Shown here piece after piece: positions 9,281 through 19,800 of a stretch of DNA of 64,000 nucleotides (positions within the stretch are counted from its first letter, which is position 1; each line of letters starts with the position of its first letter). The notes under the pieces are model-generated. The model saw only the letters and a list, made by a program, of their open reading frames with translations. It was not told the origin of the DNA and did no database searches. Location: the NCBI RefSeq assembly GCF_024006985.1, contig NZ_JAMXIB010000007.1:118248-182247 (forward strand), in the 5' to 3' direction. The translations under genes were made by a program, and so were the position numbers. The DNA comes from Robiginitalea marina. Lineage in GTDB: Bacteria; Bacteroidota; Bacteroidia; Flavobacteriales; Flavobacteriaceae.

Positions 9281-10408
9281 ATGAAGTATCAGGCCAAAAG
9301 GAAAGCATTGATTTTACTGGCAGACGGGACCATTTTTTACGGGAAATCCGTTGGGAATAAAGAAGGCACAGCCTTCGGGGAGGTTTGTTTCAATACCGGG
9401 ATGACCGGTTACCAGGAAATTTTTACCGACCCCTCCTACTACGGCCAGCTGATGGTGACCACCAATGCCCATATCGGGAATTACGGCACCCGGGAGGATG
9501 AGTCGGAATCGGATGGGGTAAAGATCGCCGGGCTCATTTGCAAGAACTTCAGCTATACCTACAGCCGGCCCGATGCGGATGCCAGCCTGCAGGAATTCCT
9601 GGAGGCCCATAACCTCTTCGCCATTTCCGATGTGGACACCCGCGCCCTGGTCAGCTATATCCGCGACAATGGGGCCATGAATGCCGTAATTTCAACCCGG
9701 GTCGATGAAATCGATGCCCTGAAGGAAGCCCTGCGGCAGGTCCCCGGTATGGAAGGCCTTGAACTCGCCTCCAGCGTTTCCACCCGCGAGCCCTATTTCG
9801 TGGGGGACCCGGATGCCCCTATCCGCATTGCAGCCCTCGATATCGGGATCAAGCAAAATATCCTGAGGAACCTGGCCAAGCGGGGCGGGTATGTGCAGGT
9901 TTTTCCCCATGACACCCCTTTCGAAACCATGGAGGCCTGGCAGCCCGACGGGTATTTCATCTCCAATGGCCCGGGGGACCCCGAGCCGTTGAAGGGCCCC
10001 GTAGCTGCAGCACAAAAGATTATTGAATCGGGGAAACCCCTTTTCGGCATTTGCCTGGGCCACCAGGTGATTGCCCTGGCCAACGGGGTGAGCACGTACA
10101 AGATGCACCATGGCCACCGCGGCATCAACCACCCGGTCATGAACCTCCTCACGGGGAAAGGGGAAATCACCTCCCAGAACCACGGGTTTGCCATTAACCG
10201 CGAAGAGACGGAGGCCCACCCTGAACTTGAAATCACCCACGTGCACCTTAACGACCAGACCGTTGCCGGGATCCGTATGAAAAACAAAAGGGTTTTTTCG
10301 GTCCAGTACCACCCGGAAGCCAGCCCCGGGCCGCACGATGCCGAATACCTGTTTGACCAGTTTTTTGAACAAATCCGGCAGGCGGTTTCCGCCGGTGCCG
10401 TAAGCTGA
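9281..10408 (+). CDS. carA: Carbamoyl-phosphate synthase small subunit
   Basis: CarA is the glutaminase subunit that feeds ammonia to CarB for carbamoyl phosphate in arginine and pyrimidine synthesis. The protein has the N-terminal CPSase small domain (FNTGMTGYQEIFTDPSY) and a C-terminal class I glutamine amidotransferase with the catalytic Cys in GICLGHQVIAL and His/Glu in QYHPEASPGPHD. I chose ATG 9281 (375 aa, start KYQAKRKALILL) because the longer start at 9239 would abut the terminator of the previous operon. No carB is in the window. Confidence 0.95.
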   Translation: MKYQAKRKALILLADGTIFYGKSVGNKEGTAFGEVCFNTGMTGYQEIFTDPSYYGQLMVTTNAHIGNYGTREDESESDGVKIAGLICKNFSYTYSRPDADASLQEFLEAHNLFAISDVDTRALVSYIRDNGAMNAVISTRVDEIDALKEALRQVPGMEGLELASSVSTREPYFVGDPDAPIRIAALDIGIKQNILRNLAKRGGYVQVFPHDTPFETMEAWQPDGYFISNGPGDPEPLKGPVAAAQKIIESGKPLFGICLGHQVIALANGVSTYKMHHGHRGINHPVMNLLTGKGEITSQNHGFAINREETEAHPELEITHVHLNDQTVAGIRMKNKRVFSVQYHPEASPGPHDAEYLFDQFFEQIRQAVSAGAVS

Positions 10409-10435
10409 TAAAAACCCCTTTAAGGGATATAATAA

Positions 10436-11755
<1,320 letters not shown>

Positions 11756-11775
11756 TTTATTTATTTTTTAACGGC

Positions 11776-11806
11776 AAAAAGACCCTGATTCCGGGGTCTT
11801 TTTTTA
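11776..11806 (+). terminator. Rho-independent terminator after eno
   Basis: The arms AAAAAGACCC (11776-11785) and GGGTCTTTTT (11794-11803) form a perfect stem with an 8-base loop and a T tail, 20 bases after the eno stop. Confidence 0.9.
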
Positions 11807-11849
11807 TTTTTCCCATCCCCGGGAAGTTGAGGGGAATGGAGCTAAGACT

Positions 11850-13403
11850 ATGGAAAAAGGCAGGAGATTTTTGTTCGTGGCAGCGGAGAACGATGCCCTT
11901 CCCGAATGCAAGGCCGGGGGTATGGGAGATGTGGTGCGCGATGTGCCGAGGGAGATCGCGGCAAGGGGTGATGTCGCCCTGGTGGTGGTGCCGTCGTACG
12001 GGCGGTTGCACCAGGGGGGCAGGCGGGTCGCCGGCCTCAGGTTTTCCCTGAGGGGAAAACCCTATGAGGCGGAGCTCTATGCCGTGGCCCCGAAAAGGGA
12101 GGTTGCAGGGGTTTCGCATTTCGTGATCCACCACCCGGAAATCACTGCCGGGGAGATTGCCCATATGTACCACCACGACCCTGAAGAACCCTTCTATACC
12201 GATACCATCAAATTCACCATCTTCTGCACCGCGGTGGCGTCAGCGCTCCGGCAGGGGTGTTTTGGCGCCATCCAGATCATGCACCTGCACGACTGGCACA
12301 GTAGCCTGCTGCTTTTCCTAAGGGCATTCCACCCCGATTTTCAAGAGCTCAGGGGGATACGCATCGTCTACAGCATCCATAACCTGGCCATTCAGGGGAT
12401 CAGGCCGTTTTCGGGGAATTATTCCTCCCTGGAAACCTGGTTTCCGGGGCTGCCCTATGACCAGGCTGCATTGCAGGATCCCCGCTATTCCGATTGCATG
12501 AACCTCATGGCCCTGGGCATCCGCCTTTCGGATGCCGTCCATACCGTATCGCCCAGTTACAAGGAAGACATTTTAAAACCCAGCCGGCCGCCTGAGTTCA
12601 TAGGGGGGGAAGGCCTCGAGGCCGACCTGGTGCGGGCAAAAAAGGAGAAGCGGCTTTTCGGGATTCTGAACGGGTGCAATTACAAAAATATCCGAACTGC
12701 CGAGAAGGGAACCCTCTTCCCCAACACGGTCAGGGCCATTTTCCGGTGGCTGCAAATGGAGGATAAAAAATACAAGGCAGATTTCCTGGCCCATACCGGG
12801 GAAAAGGTGATCGGCCTGATGGACACCCCGCCCAAAATGGTCTGCTCCAGCGTAGCCCGCCTCACAGAACAGAAATACTACTTTTTCAGGCGCTCGCCCG
12901 AATCCCTGGAATATATCCTGGAAAAACTGGACCGCCTGGGGGGGATATACATGCTCTTGGGGACCGGGGCCCCGGAATACGAGGATTTTTTCAGAAAATT
13001 CAGCTACCGGTACCCGAATTTTATTTTCACCAATGCCCAGGATGAGGACCTGATCGATTCCATGTACCTGGAAACCGACCTGTACCTCATGCCGAGCCTG
13101 TTCGAGCCCTGCGGGATCAGCCAGATGCTCGCCATGCGCAACGGCAACCCTTGCCTGGCACACGCCACGGGGGGGCTCAAGGATACCATCCGGCACGGGG
13201 AGACGGGGTTCCTGTTTGGCGGCGCCACCTATGGGGAGAAAATCGAAAACCTGCAGCTTGTTTTTGACCAGGCGGTTTCCCTGTTTTTCGAGGATGAGGC
13301 AGCCTGGAAAAGGATGAAGGCCCTGGCCAGCAAAGAGCGGTTTACCTGGAAGAAATCCGTGGACCGGTATTACCGCGATTTATATGCGCTCAAGCAGGGC
13401 TGA
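11850..13403 (+). CDS. glgA: Glycogen/starch synthase (GT5)
   Basis: This enzyme adds glucose from a nucleotide sugar to a growing alpha-1,4-glucan. The 517-residue product has the GT5 N-terminal nucleotide-sugar motif in a variant form (CKAGGMGDVVRDVPREIAAR), the acceptor-site HLHDWHS block, YSIHNLAIQG, and the C-terminal SLFEPCGISQMLAMRNG with the conserved Glu, then ATGGLKDTI. ATG 11850 puts the nucleotide-binding loop near residue 25, as usual. No glgB, glgC or glgP gene is nearby, so pathway partners must be elsewhere. It stands between eno and gltA. Confidence 0.88.
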   Translation: MEKGRRFLFVAAENDALPECKAGGMGDVVRDVPREIAARGDVALVVVPSYGRLHQGGRRVAGLRFSLRGKPYEAELYAVAPKREVAGVSHFVIHHPEITAGEIAHMYHHDPEEPFYTDTIKFTIFCTAVASALRQGCFGAIQIMHLHDWHSSLLLFLRAFHPDFQELRGIRIVYSIHNLAIQGIRPFSGNYSSLETWFPGLPYDQAALQDPRYSDCMNLMALGIRLSDAVHTVSPSYKEDILKPSRPPEFIGGEGLEADLVRAKKEKRLFGILNGCNYKNIRTAEKGTLFPNTVRAIFRWLQMEDKKYKADFLAHTGEKVIGLMDTPPKMVCSSVARLTEQKYYFFRRSPESLEYILEKLDRLGGIYMLLGTGAPEYEDFFRKFSYRYPNFIFTNAQDEDLIDSMYLETDLYLMPSLFEPCGISQMLAMRNGNPCLAHATGGLKDTIRHGETGFLFGGATYGEKIENLQLVFDQAVSLFFEDEAAWKRMKALASKERFTWKKSVDRYYRDLYALKQG

Positions 13404-13438
13404 AAACCCCGCCCCGGCATTGTTAAGAAAGGTATAAA

Positions 13439-13473
13439 TGCCCTCCCCAAATTGTTAACATGGGGGCTTTTTC
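13439..13473 (+). terminator. Possible terminator after glgA
   Basis: A GC-rich imperfect hairpin (GCCCTCCCC against GGGGGC, around an AT-rich loop) runs into TTTTT about 40-70 bases after the glgA stop. One bulge weakens the stem, so the call is tentative. Confidence 0.5.
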
Positions 13474-13474
13474 C

Positions 13475-13482
13475 TATTTTTA
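13475..13482 (+). promoter_or_regulatory. Possible -7 element for gltA
   Basis: TATTTTTA lies 33 bases upstream of the gltA ATG and differs from the Bacteroidota -7 consensus TAnnTTTG by the last base. It follows directly on the putative glgA terminator, which fits a new transcription unit. Confidence 0.45.
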
Positions 13483-13515
13483 CGAGACGTTACAAATCCA
13501 AAGCAAATACAAAAC

Positions 13516-14799
13516 ATGTCTGATAAAGCGAGCTTAACATACGGAGGGAAAACCTATGAATTCCCCGTAGTGGAAGGGACTGAGAATGAGTTGGCCATCG
13601 ATATCAAAGCCCTGAGGTCGGCCACGGGACTGATTACCCTCGACCCGGGCTTTAAGAATACCGGGTCCTGCGAAAGCGCCATCACCTTCCTGGACGGGGA
13701 AAAAGGGATCCTCCGGTATCGTGGCTACGCCATCGAAGAGCTTGCGGAAAAAGCTGATTTCCTCGAGGTCGCTTACCTGCTTATTTTCGGGGAACTCCCC
13801 AACGCCCAGCAACTGGAAAAATTCCATTCCGACATCAAGGCCGAGTCGCACGTGGATGAGGAAATGAAGAAGATCCTCGACGGCTTCCCCAAGTCGGCCC
13901 ACCCGATGGGGGTCCTTTCATCCCTGACCAGTGCCCTGATTGCCTTTAACCCGTCATCGGTAAACGTGAGTTCGGAACAGGCCATGTACCACGCCATCGT
14001 GCGCCTGCTGGCCAAGTTCCCCGTCCTGGTGGCCTGGACCCTTCGCAAGAAGATGGGCCTGCCCCTGGATTACGGGGATGACTCCCTGGGGTATGTGGAA
14101 AACATCCACAAGATGATGTTCAAGAAGCCCAACCGGGAATATACCAAGAACCCGGTGGCCATCGAGGCGCTGGATAAGCTCCTGATCCTCCACGCAGACC
14201 ACGAACAGAACTGTTCCACCTCCACGGTGCGGATGGTGGGTTCTTCCCATGCCGGCTTGTTTGCCTCCATTTCCGCCGGGATATCGGCCTTATGGGGCCC
14301 CCTGCACGGCGGGGCGAATATGGCGGTGCTCGATATGCTGGAAGCCATTTCGGCCGACGGGGGCGATACCAAAAAATACATGGCGAAAGCAAAAGACAAG
14401 GACGATCCTTTCCGGTTGATGGGCTTTGGCCACAGGGTATACAAGAATTTTGACCCCAGGGCGAAGATCATCAAAAAGGCTGCGGACGAGGTCCTTTCCA
14501 GCCTCGGGGTGGAAGACCCCATCCTGGAAGTGGCCCGGGGCCTGGAACGGGAAGCCCTGGAAGACCCGTACTTTGTGGAGCGGAAACTCTACCCCAATGT
14601 GGACTTCTACTCCGGCATCATTTACCGGGCCCTCGGGATCCCGGTGGATATGTTTACCGTGATGTTTGCCCTGGGCCGCCTCCCCGGGTGGATTGCCCAG
14701 TATCGCGAAATGCGCCTGAACGGGGAGCCCATTGGCCGGCCCCGCCAGGTCTATGTGGGGGCAAACCACAGGCCCTTCAAAGCGCTCAGCGCGCGATAA
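13516..14799 (+). CDS. gltA: Citrate synthase
   Basis: Citrate synthase condenses acetyl-CoA and oxaloacetate in the TCA cycle. The 427-residue protein is the long hexameric type, with an N-terminal beta domain, LHADHEQNCSTSTVRMVGSS, the GPLHGGANMAVLDML block and the active-site MGFGHRVYKNFDPRAK. The C-terminal region RPRQVYVGANHRPF is typical. It has its own putative promoter and terminator. Confidence 0.98.
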   Translation: MSDKASLTYGGKTYEFPVVEGTENELAIDIKALRSATGLITLDPGFKNTGSCESAITFLDGEKGILRYRGYAIEELAEKADFLEVAYLLIFGELPNAQQLEKFHSDIKAESHVDEEMKKILDGFPKSAHPMGVLSSLTSALIAFNPSSVNVSSEQAMYHAIVRLLAKFPVLVAWTLRKKMGLPLDYGDDSLGYVENIHKMMFKKPNREYTKNPVAIEALDKLLILHADHEQNCSTSTVRMVGSSHAGLFASISAGISALWGPLHGGANMAVLDMLEAISADGGDTKKYMAKAKDKDDPFRLMGFGHRVYKNFDPRAKIIKKAADEVLSSLGVEDPILEVARGLEREALEDPYFVERKLYPNVDFYSGIIYRALGIPVDMFTVMFALGRLPGWIAQYREMRLNGEPIGRPRQVYVGANHRPFKALSAR

Positions 14800-14822
14800 C
14801 CCCGGGGCATTTTCCAGGGTAC

Positions 14823-14850
14823 AAGGATTCCCGCCCGGGGGTCCTTTTTT
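14823..14850 (+). terminator. Rho-independent terminator after gltA
   Basis: The arms AAGGATTCCC (14823-14832) and GGGGGTCCTT (14837-14846) pair along their full length using two U-G pairs, with a 4-base loop and T run to 14850. Confidence 0.75.
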
Positions 14851-14879
14851 GTATATTGCCGTAGCCAATACAGGGTTTT

Positions 14880-15794
14880 ATGCTCGAATTACGAATCACC
14901 GATGAAACGTCGCGCCTGCGGGCGGTGGTGCTGGGCACGGCTGAAAGTTGCGGCCCGGTCCCCCGTCCCGAAGAGGCCTATGATCCGAAATCCCTGGAAC
15001 ATATCCTGGCCGGGACCTATCCCAGGGAAGCCGATATGGTTGCCGAAATGGAAGCCTTCGCCGGGGTACTTCAAAAATACGGGGTGAAGGTATTCCGCCC
15101 CGAGGTGATTGAGGATTGCAACCAGATTTTTTCCAGGGACATCGCCTTTGTGATCGATGACAAACTGGTAAAGGCCAATATCCTGCCTGACCGCGAGAGG
15201 GAGTTCGATGCCATCATGCATGTGCTGGACCAGATAGACAGGGAGCAGGTACTGGTCCCCCCGCCGGAGGTCCATGTGGAGGGGGGCGACGTAATGCCCT
15301 GGAATGAGTACCTGTTTGTGGGGACCTACAGCGGGGCCGATTACGCCCGGTATATTACCGCCCGCACGAACAGGGCGGCGGTAGAATACCTCAAAAGGCA
15401 ATTCCCCCGGAAAAAGGTGAAGTCTTTTGAGCTGCGAAAATCCAACACCAACGCCCGGGAGAATGCCCTCCACCTCGATTGCTGCTTTCAGCCCGTGGGA
15501 AAGGACATGGCCATCCTGCACAGGAACGGGTTCCTGGTGGAGGAGGAGTACCAGTGGCTCGTGGATTTTTTCGGACGGGACAAAATCTTCGAGATCGACC
15601 AGGAGGAGATGTACCAGATGTTCAGCAACGTTTTTTCGATCTCCCCCGGGGTCGTGGTCTCGGAACGCTCTTTTACCCGCCTCAATGGGTGGCTGCGCGA
15701 ACAGGGCTTCACCGTGGAAGAAGTACCCTATGCCGAAATCGGCAAGCAGGAGGGCCTGTTGCGGTGCAGCACCCTGCCCCTGGTTCGGGGGTAA
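14880..15794 (+). CDS. Amidinotransferase-fold hydrolase, DDAH-like
   Basis: The 304-residue protein belongs to the guanidino-group-modifying superfamily that includes dimethylarginine dimethylaminohydrolase, arginine deiminase and amidinotransferases. Visible family marks are CNQIFSRDIAFVIDD (Asp-containing block, near 85-95), VHVEGGDVMPWN, the active-site His in ALHLDCCFQPVG, and the nucleophile Cys near the C-terminus in LRCSTLPL (about residue 296). It follows gltA and is followed by a second member of the superfamily. The exact substrate cannot be told from sequence; methylarginine, arginine or a related guanidine are possible. Confidence 0.85.
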   Translation: MLELRITDETSRLRAVVLGTAESCGPVPRPEEAYDPKSLEHILAGTYPREADMVAEMEAFAGVLQKYGVKVFRPEVIEDCNQIFSRDIAFVIDDKLVKANILPDREREFDAIMHVLDQIDREQVLVPPPEVHVEGGDVMPWNEYLFVGTYSGADYARYITARTNRAAVEYLKRQFPRKKVKSFELRKSNTNARENALHLDCCFQPVGKDMAILHRNGFLVEEEYQWLVDFFGRDKIFEIDQEEMYQMFSNVFSISPGVVVSERSFTRLNGWLREQGFTVEEVPYAEIGKQEGLLRCSTLPLVRG

Positions 15795-15901
15795 CCCCCA
15801 TGAAATCAGATTGCCCCCGAAGGGCTCGGGAGCCTCGGACATCTTTCCCTGCGGGTTAAAAAAGGGGGGTAAATCCCGGTTAAGATAGTCCCGGAATTCG
15901 C

Positions 15902-15909
15902 TACATTTG
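15902..15909 (+). promoter_or_regulatory. -7 promoter element of ctlX
   Basis: TACATTTG matches the Bacteroidota -7 consensus TAnnTTTG exactly. It ends 21 bases before the ATG at 15931 and so excludes the TTG at 15907 as a start. No clear -33 TTG was recognised. Confidence 0.65.
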
Positions 15910-15930
15910 CGCCAAATTTACCCCGCTACC

Positions 15931-16866
15931 ATGCAAATCACCAATACCCTTTTGATGGTCCGTCCGGTACAGTTCCGGATGAACGAGCAGACGGCCGTCA
16001 ACAACTTTTTTCAGGAAGACCTCGACTTGCGAAATTCCGAAATCAACCGGAAGGCCCAGGAGGAATTTGACGCCTTCGTGGAGGTGCTTCGTGGGGCAGG
16101 GGTGGAGGTCATTGTGGTGGAAGACCGGTTGGAGACGGACACCCCGGACTCCATTTTCCCCAACAACTGGGTTTCCTTCCATGAAGACGGCACCGTGGTG
16201 CTCTACCCCATGTATGCGGAGAACCGCAGGAAGGAGCGCCGCGAAGACATCCTGGATTTGCTCGAGCAAAAGGGGTTTGAAATCGGGCACGTCATGGATT
16301 ATACCGCAGCGGAGCAGGATGGGCTGTTCCTTGAAGGCACCGGGAGCATCCTGATGGACCGAATCCACCAAAAGGCGTACTGCGCCCTCTCCGACCGGGC
16401 CGATGAAGGCCTCTTTATTGAATTTTGTGAAGACTTCGAGGTGACCCCGGTCATCTTTACCGCCTACCAGTCCGTAGACGGGACGCGGCTGCCGATCTAC
16501 CACACCAATGTTATGATGTGTATTGCGGAGACTTTCGCGGTGATTTGCCTCGATACCATTGACGACCGGAAGGAACGGAAAAACGTCCTGGACCACCTTC
16601 GGGCCGATGGCCGCGAAGTCATAGAGATCTCGGAGGCGCAAATGCATTCTTTTGCCGGCAACATGCTGCAGGTGCTGGGAAGGGACGGCGAGCGGCTGCT
16701 GGTGATGAGCGCGGCGGCACACGCTTCGCTCACCCCCGGGCAGATAAGCCGTATCGGGAAGACCTCGCGCATCGTTTCCAGCCCCCTGGATACCATCGAA
16801 GCCTGCGGGGGTGGCAGTGCCCGCTGTATGATGGCGGAGGTGTTTTTGCCCAGGATCAGGGGGTAG
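15931..16866 (+). CDS. ctlX: CtlX-type citrulline/arginine deiminase-family hydrolase
   Basis: The 311-residue protein resembles the CtlX group (citrulline utilisation hydrolase) of the guanidine-modifying superfamily. Marks are FPNNWVSFHEDGTVVLYPM, EGTGSILMDR, the active-site His in PIYHTNVMMCI, and the C-terminal Cys in CGGGSARCMMAE. ATG 15931 is chosen because a -7 element lies just upstream. It lies 136 bases after the DDAH-like gene on the same strand, suggesting related guanidine metabolism. Its stop overlaps the convergent GT2 gene by 11 bases. Confidence 0.8.
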   Translation: MQITNTLLMVRPVQFRMNEQTAVNNFFQEDLDLRNSEINRKAQEEFDAFVEVLRGAGVEVIVVEDRLETDTPDSIFPNNWVSFHEDGTVVLYPMYAENRRKERREDILDLLEQKGFEIGHVMDYTAAEQDGLFLEGTGSILMDRIHQKAYCALSDRADEGLFIEFCEDFEVTPVIFTAYQSVDGTRLPIYHTNVMMCIAETFAVICLDTIDDRKERKNVLDHLRADGREVIEISEAQMHSFAGNMLQVLGRDGERLLVMSAAAHASLTPGQISRIGKTSRIVSSPLDTIEACGGGSARCMMAEVFLPRIRG

Positions 16867-19800
16867 CCTCCTTTTTGAGATACCCGCTTAGGGGAAGGTT
16901 AAGCCCTTTTCGATCGGAAATCACCATGCCATTGCCCTTATAGGATAGCATCAGGTCATAATGCTCATATTCTTCGGGAATCATGACAGCCATGGATGTT
17001 CCGGTTCCCAGGAATTTTATGGCCAGGTCCTGGTTATGGGCATTTTGCTTGATCAGGTACCACTCAAAATCTTCCTGCCTGTCGTCCTGCACATCCCCCC
17101 AGGCTCCATTGCTGTATCGTTTGGCGTGGTAACGCACTTTACTGCCCTTGAAAACAGCTACTGCCGGACGCTGGATCGCGATTCGTGCTGCAACCTCGTG
17201 CCGGGGTTGACCTCCCCATTGCTGCGACAGGGTGAAATAGCCCGGGCGCTTGCGGCCCCTGTGATCCAACAGCCCGTCAAAGGTGACCAGATCGGCTTCC
17301 CACTGGTCCTGCCAGGAGCGAACAACAAAATGGGGCGGATCCCAACCCGACATCGCAGCAACGGGTGCATCGGCAATAAAACAGGCAATACCCTCATTTT
17401 GCAAGCGAAGCAATGAAGCCTGCAAAGGCTCGTTGGTTGCGGCAATAATCCCCAGGGCGTCGATGGGCAGTACATTTTGTTGAATGAAGTCGATATATCC
17501 AGTCCTTTCGGACGGGATAACATCGGCGAACAAAAGGCGATCAGGATCTTTCTCCTTTATGGAGCGGCATACCCCGGAAAACCATTCCAGAAATGCTTCC
17601 TGCTGGAGGTCCAATTCCGGACGAGGTATGTTTTCCGACAACCTGGACCAGGTCGGGTTACCCAGGTTCCAGGCAAGGATATGTTTGTTTTCCCTGTGGC
17701 GTTCTATGGTTTGGAGCATTTGTTGTTTTAGGTCTTCAAGTGCCTCCTGGTCACCGTGAAAATCAAGGTTTTCGGGGATCCAGAAACTATAGATCACCCG
17801 AAGTCCTGCTTCCCGGGATAGTTGTAGCAAGTTATGGTCATAAATGGTTGGGCCCTGGATTCGCAGTGTATTGATACCGGCCTTTTTCATCTGGTCAAAG
17901 TCGGTTTGGAGGGTATTGCGGGTAAGGCTGTAATAGCTTCGGGTCCAATCCTGCCCTTTTTTATAGTTCACCCCTCTGATCGGTTCTTCAGGCATGGGCA
18001 GGGCCCTGTAGGGTGGCCCGGGTTTTTTCTGGCTCCTTTCAGGGCCATAGGAAACTTCCCGGTAAAAGTCCTTTTCGGAGGTGTGTTCCGGCAGCTCCAG
18101 GGGTCCGGTCCAGTCGAGGAATTGCCCTGTATAGCCCGCTCCCCGGGGAATGTTGCCGTCCCATTGGCTGTGAAAGACTATCCAGGCCTTTACGGCAGGA
18201 AAGTCGTGCTTTATGCTTTCATAGGCATCGGACAACCATTCCTTTCGATCCCCACCTGAATTCAGGCTCCCCATTTCTGCAATCATAACCGGCAGCTGAG
18301 CCCACCTGCCAAACGACTCATGGAAAGGTTGGTAGAGGGCATCAAAGGAATACCATCCCCCATCCGGGTTCAGGCTGCCGTAATTGAGGCCTGTTACCCC
18401 AATCCAGTCTACATACGCTTCCCCCGGGAAATAGCGTTCCACTTGTCCGGGCCGGTAAGGGTTCCATACCCAGATGACGTTTTCTGCCCCCTGGGCGGCA
18501 AAACGACGATGCACATAGCGCCAGGCTTCAACAAATTCCCCGGGGGTATTTCCCCCCGACGCTGACCAGGGATAGGCCGGATTATCAAATTCATGGGCGA
18601 ATCGTAGGAAGACCGGGGCCCTGTACGAACCGAGCCGGGTTGCAATATGGTCGATGTAGCCATCAAAAACCCCATTCAGGATGGCGGCAAAGACACCCCG
18701 GTTTTCCCTGAGCCCGGGTATGGAATCGGTTGAACGGAAGGAACTGGTCCAGGGTTCCCAGGTAATTAAGGGCCAACTGCCTTTGCCATAGATCTGCCGA
18801 ATCAGGCTGTCTGGCATCTCCTGCAACGCCCCATCGCCCCAGGCCAGATAGAGTGAGATCAAATCGAAATCAACCTGTTGCTCGTTTTCCAGCGCACGGA
18901 TCGCCTCCAGGTCGGGGATCCCCCCGGGGCTGTTGGGATAGAATATTCCTGAATAGTAAGGGCCGGCCTGCGTGACCTCATGGACGGGTATGCCCTCCCA
19001 TTGGTGAAGGAAAAAGCGGTCAAGGAGGTACCCTGTGGAAATCGCAGTGAGGAGTAGTACGGGGAGGGCCGCTTTCCGGGTAATGAAGAAGATCCGGGTC
19101 GCCAGGATTTGTGCGGCCCATTTGACGCGAACCAAAAAATGGACCATCTCCCCGGCCAGGTACGTGCGAAGAATTTTATTGGCATTGGTCACCCGCGTGG
19201 CCAGATATACCCCGAAAAACATAAATATGGCATTGAGCAGGGCAAATCCTGCCATAACCAGGGAAAAGGGCGTGAGGTCTCTCTGCAGTCCGTATATTAT
19301 GGCAAAAATGCTCAGAAGGCCCATAAGAATATTGGGTACGACAATTCGCAGGTTGGTTCGGGCCTCGCCTTCTTTTGGAGTGGGCAGGTAAGGGACTTTC
19401 TTGTTGAAAATCGAAAAGACAAATCCCAGGAGGTGTACCCACCAGGTATTGATTTGGAGCAAACCGCCTATAAGGTGGAACCCCCTTTCTTCCTTTTCCA
19501 TTACCCACTTCTGTATATAAGCCCGGATTAACAGGCTAGACATGGCTATGGGTAGCATAGCGATCAAAAAAAGGAATATGTTACCCGTCCAGGGGGTTTT
19601 GGACAATAGAAGGGAAAGGATGGGGATGGCGAAACTCAGCAGGTAAATGAAGCCGACCAGGAAATGCAGGGGCAGGAGGGCGTAATGGATTTTCTGGCGC
19701 CAGGAAAATTGCCTGAAAAGCCTGGGATAAACCCGGAAAAGGAGTTCAAAGGACCCGCGCGACCATTTGAGTTGTTGTTTAAAAAACGCTCCCAGGGTAT

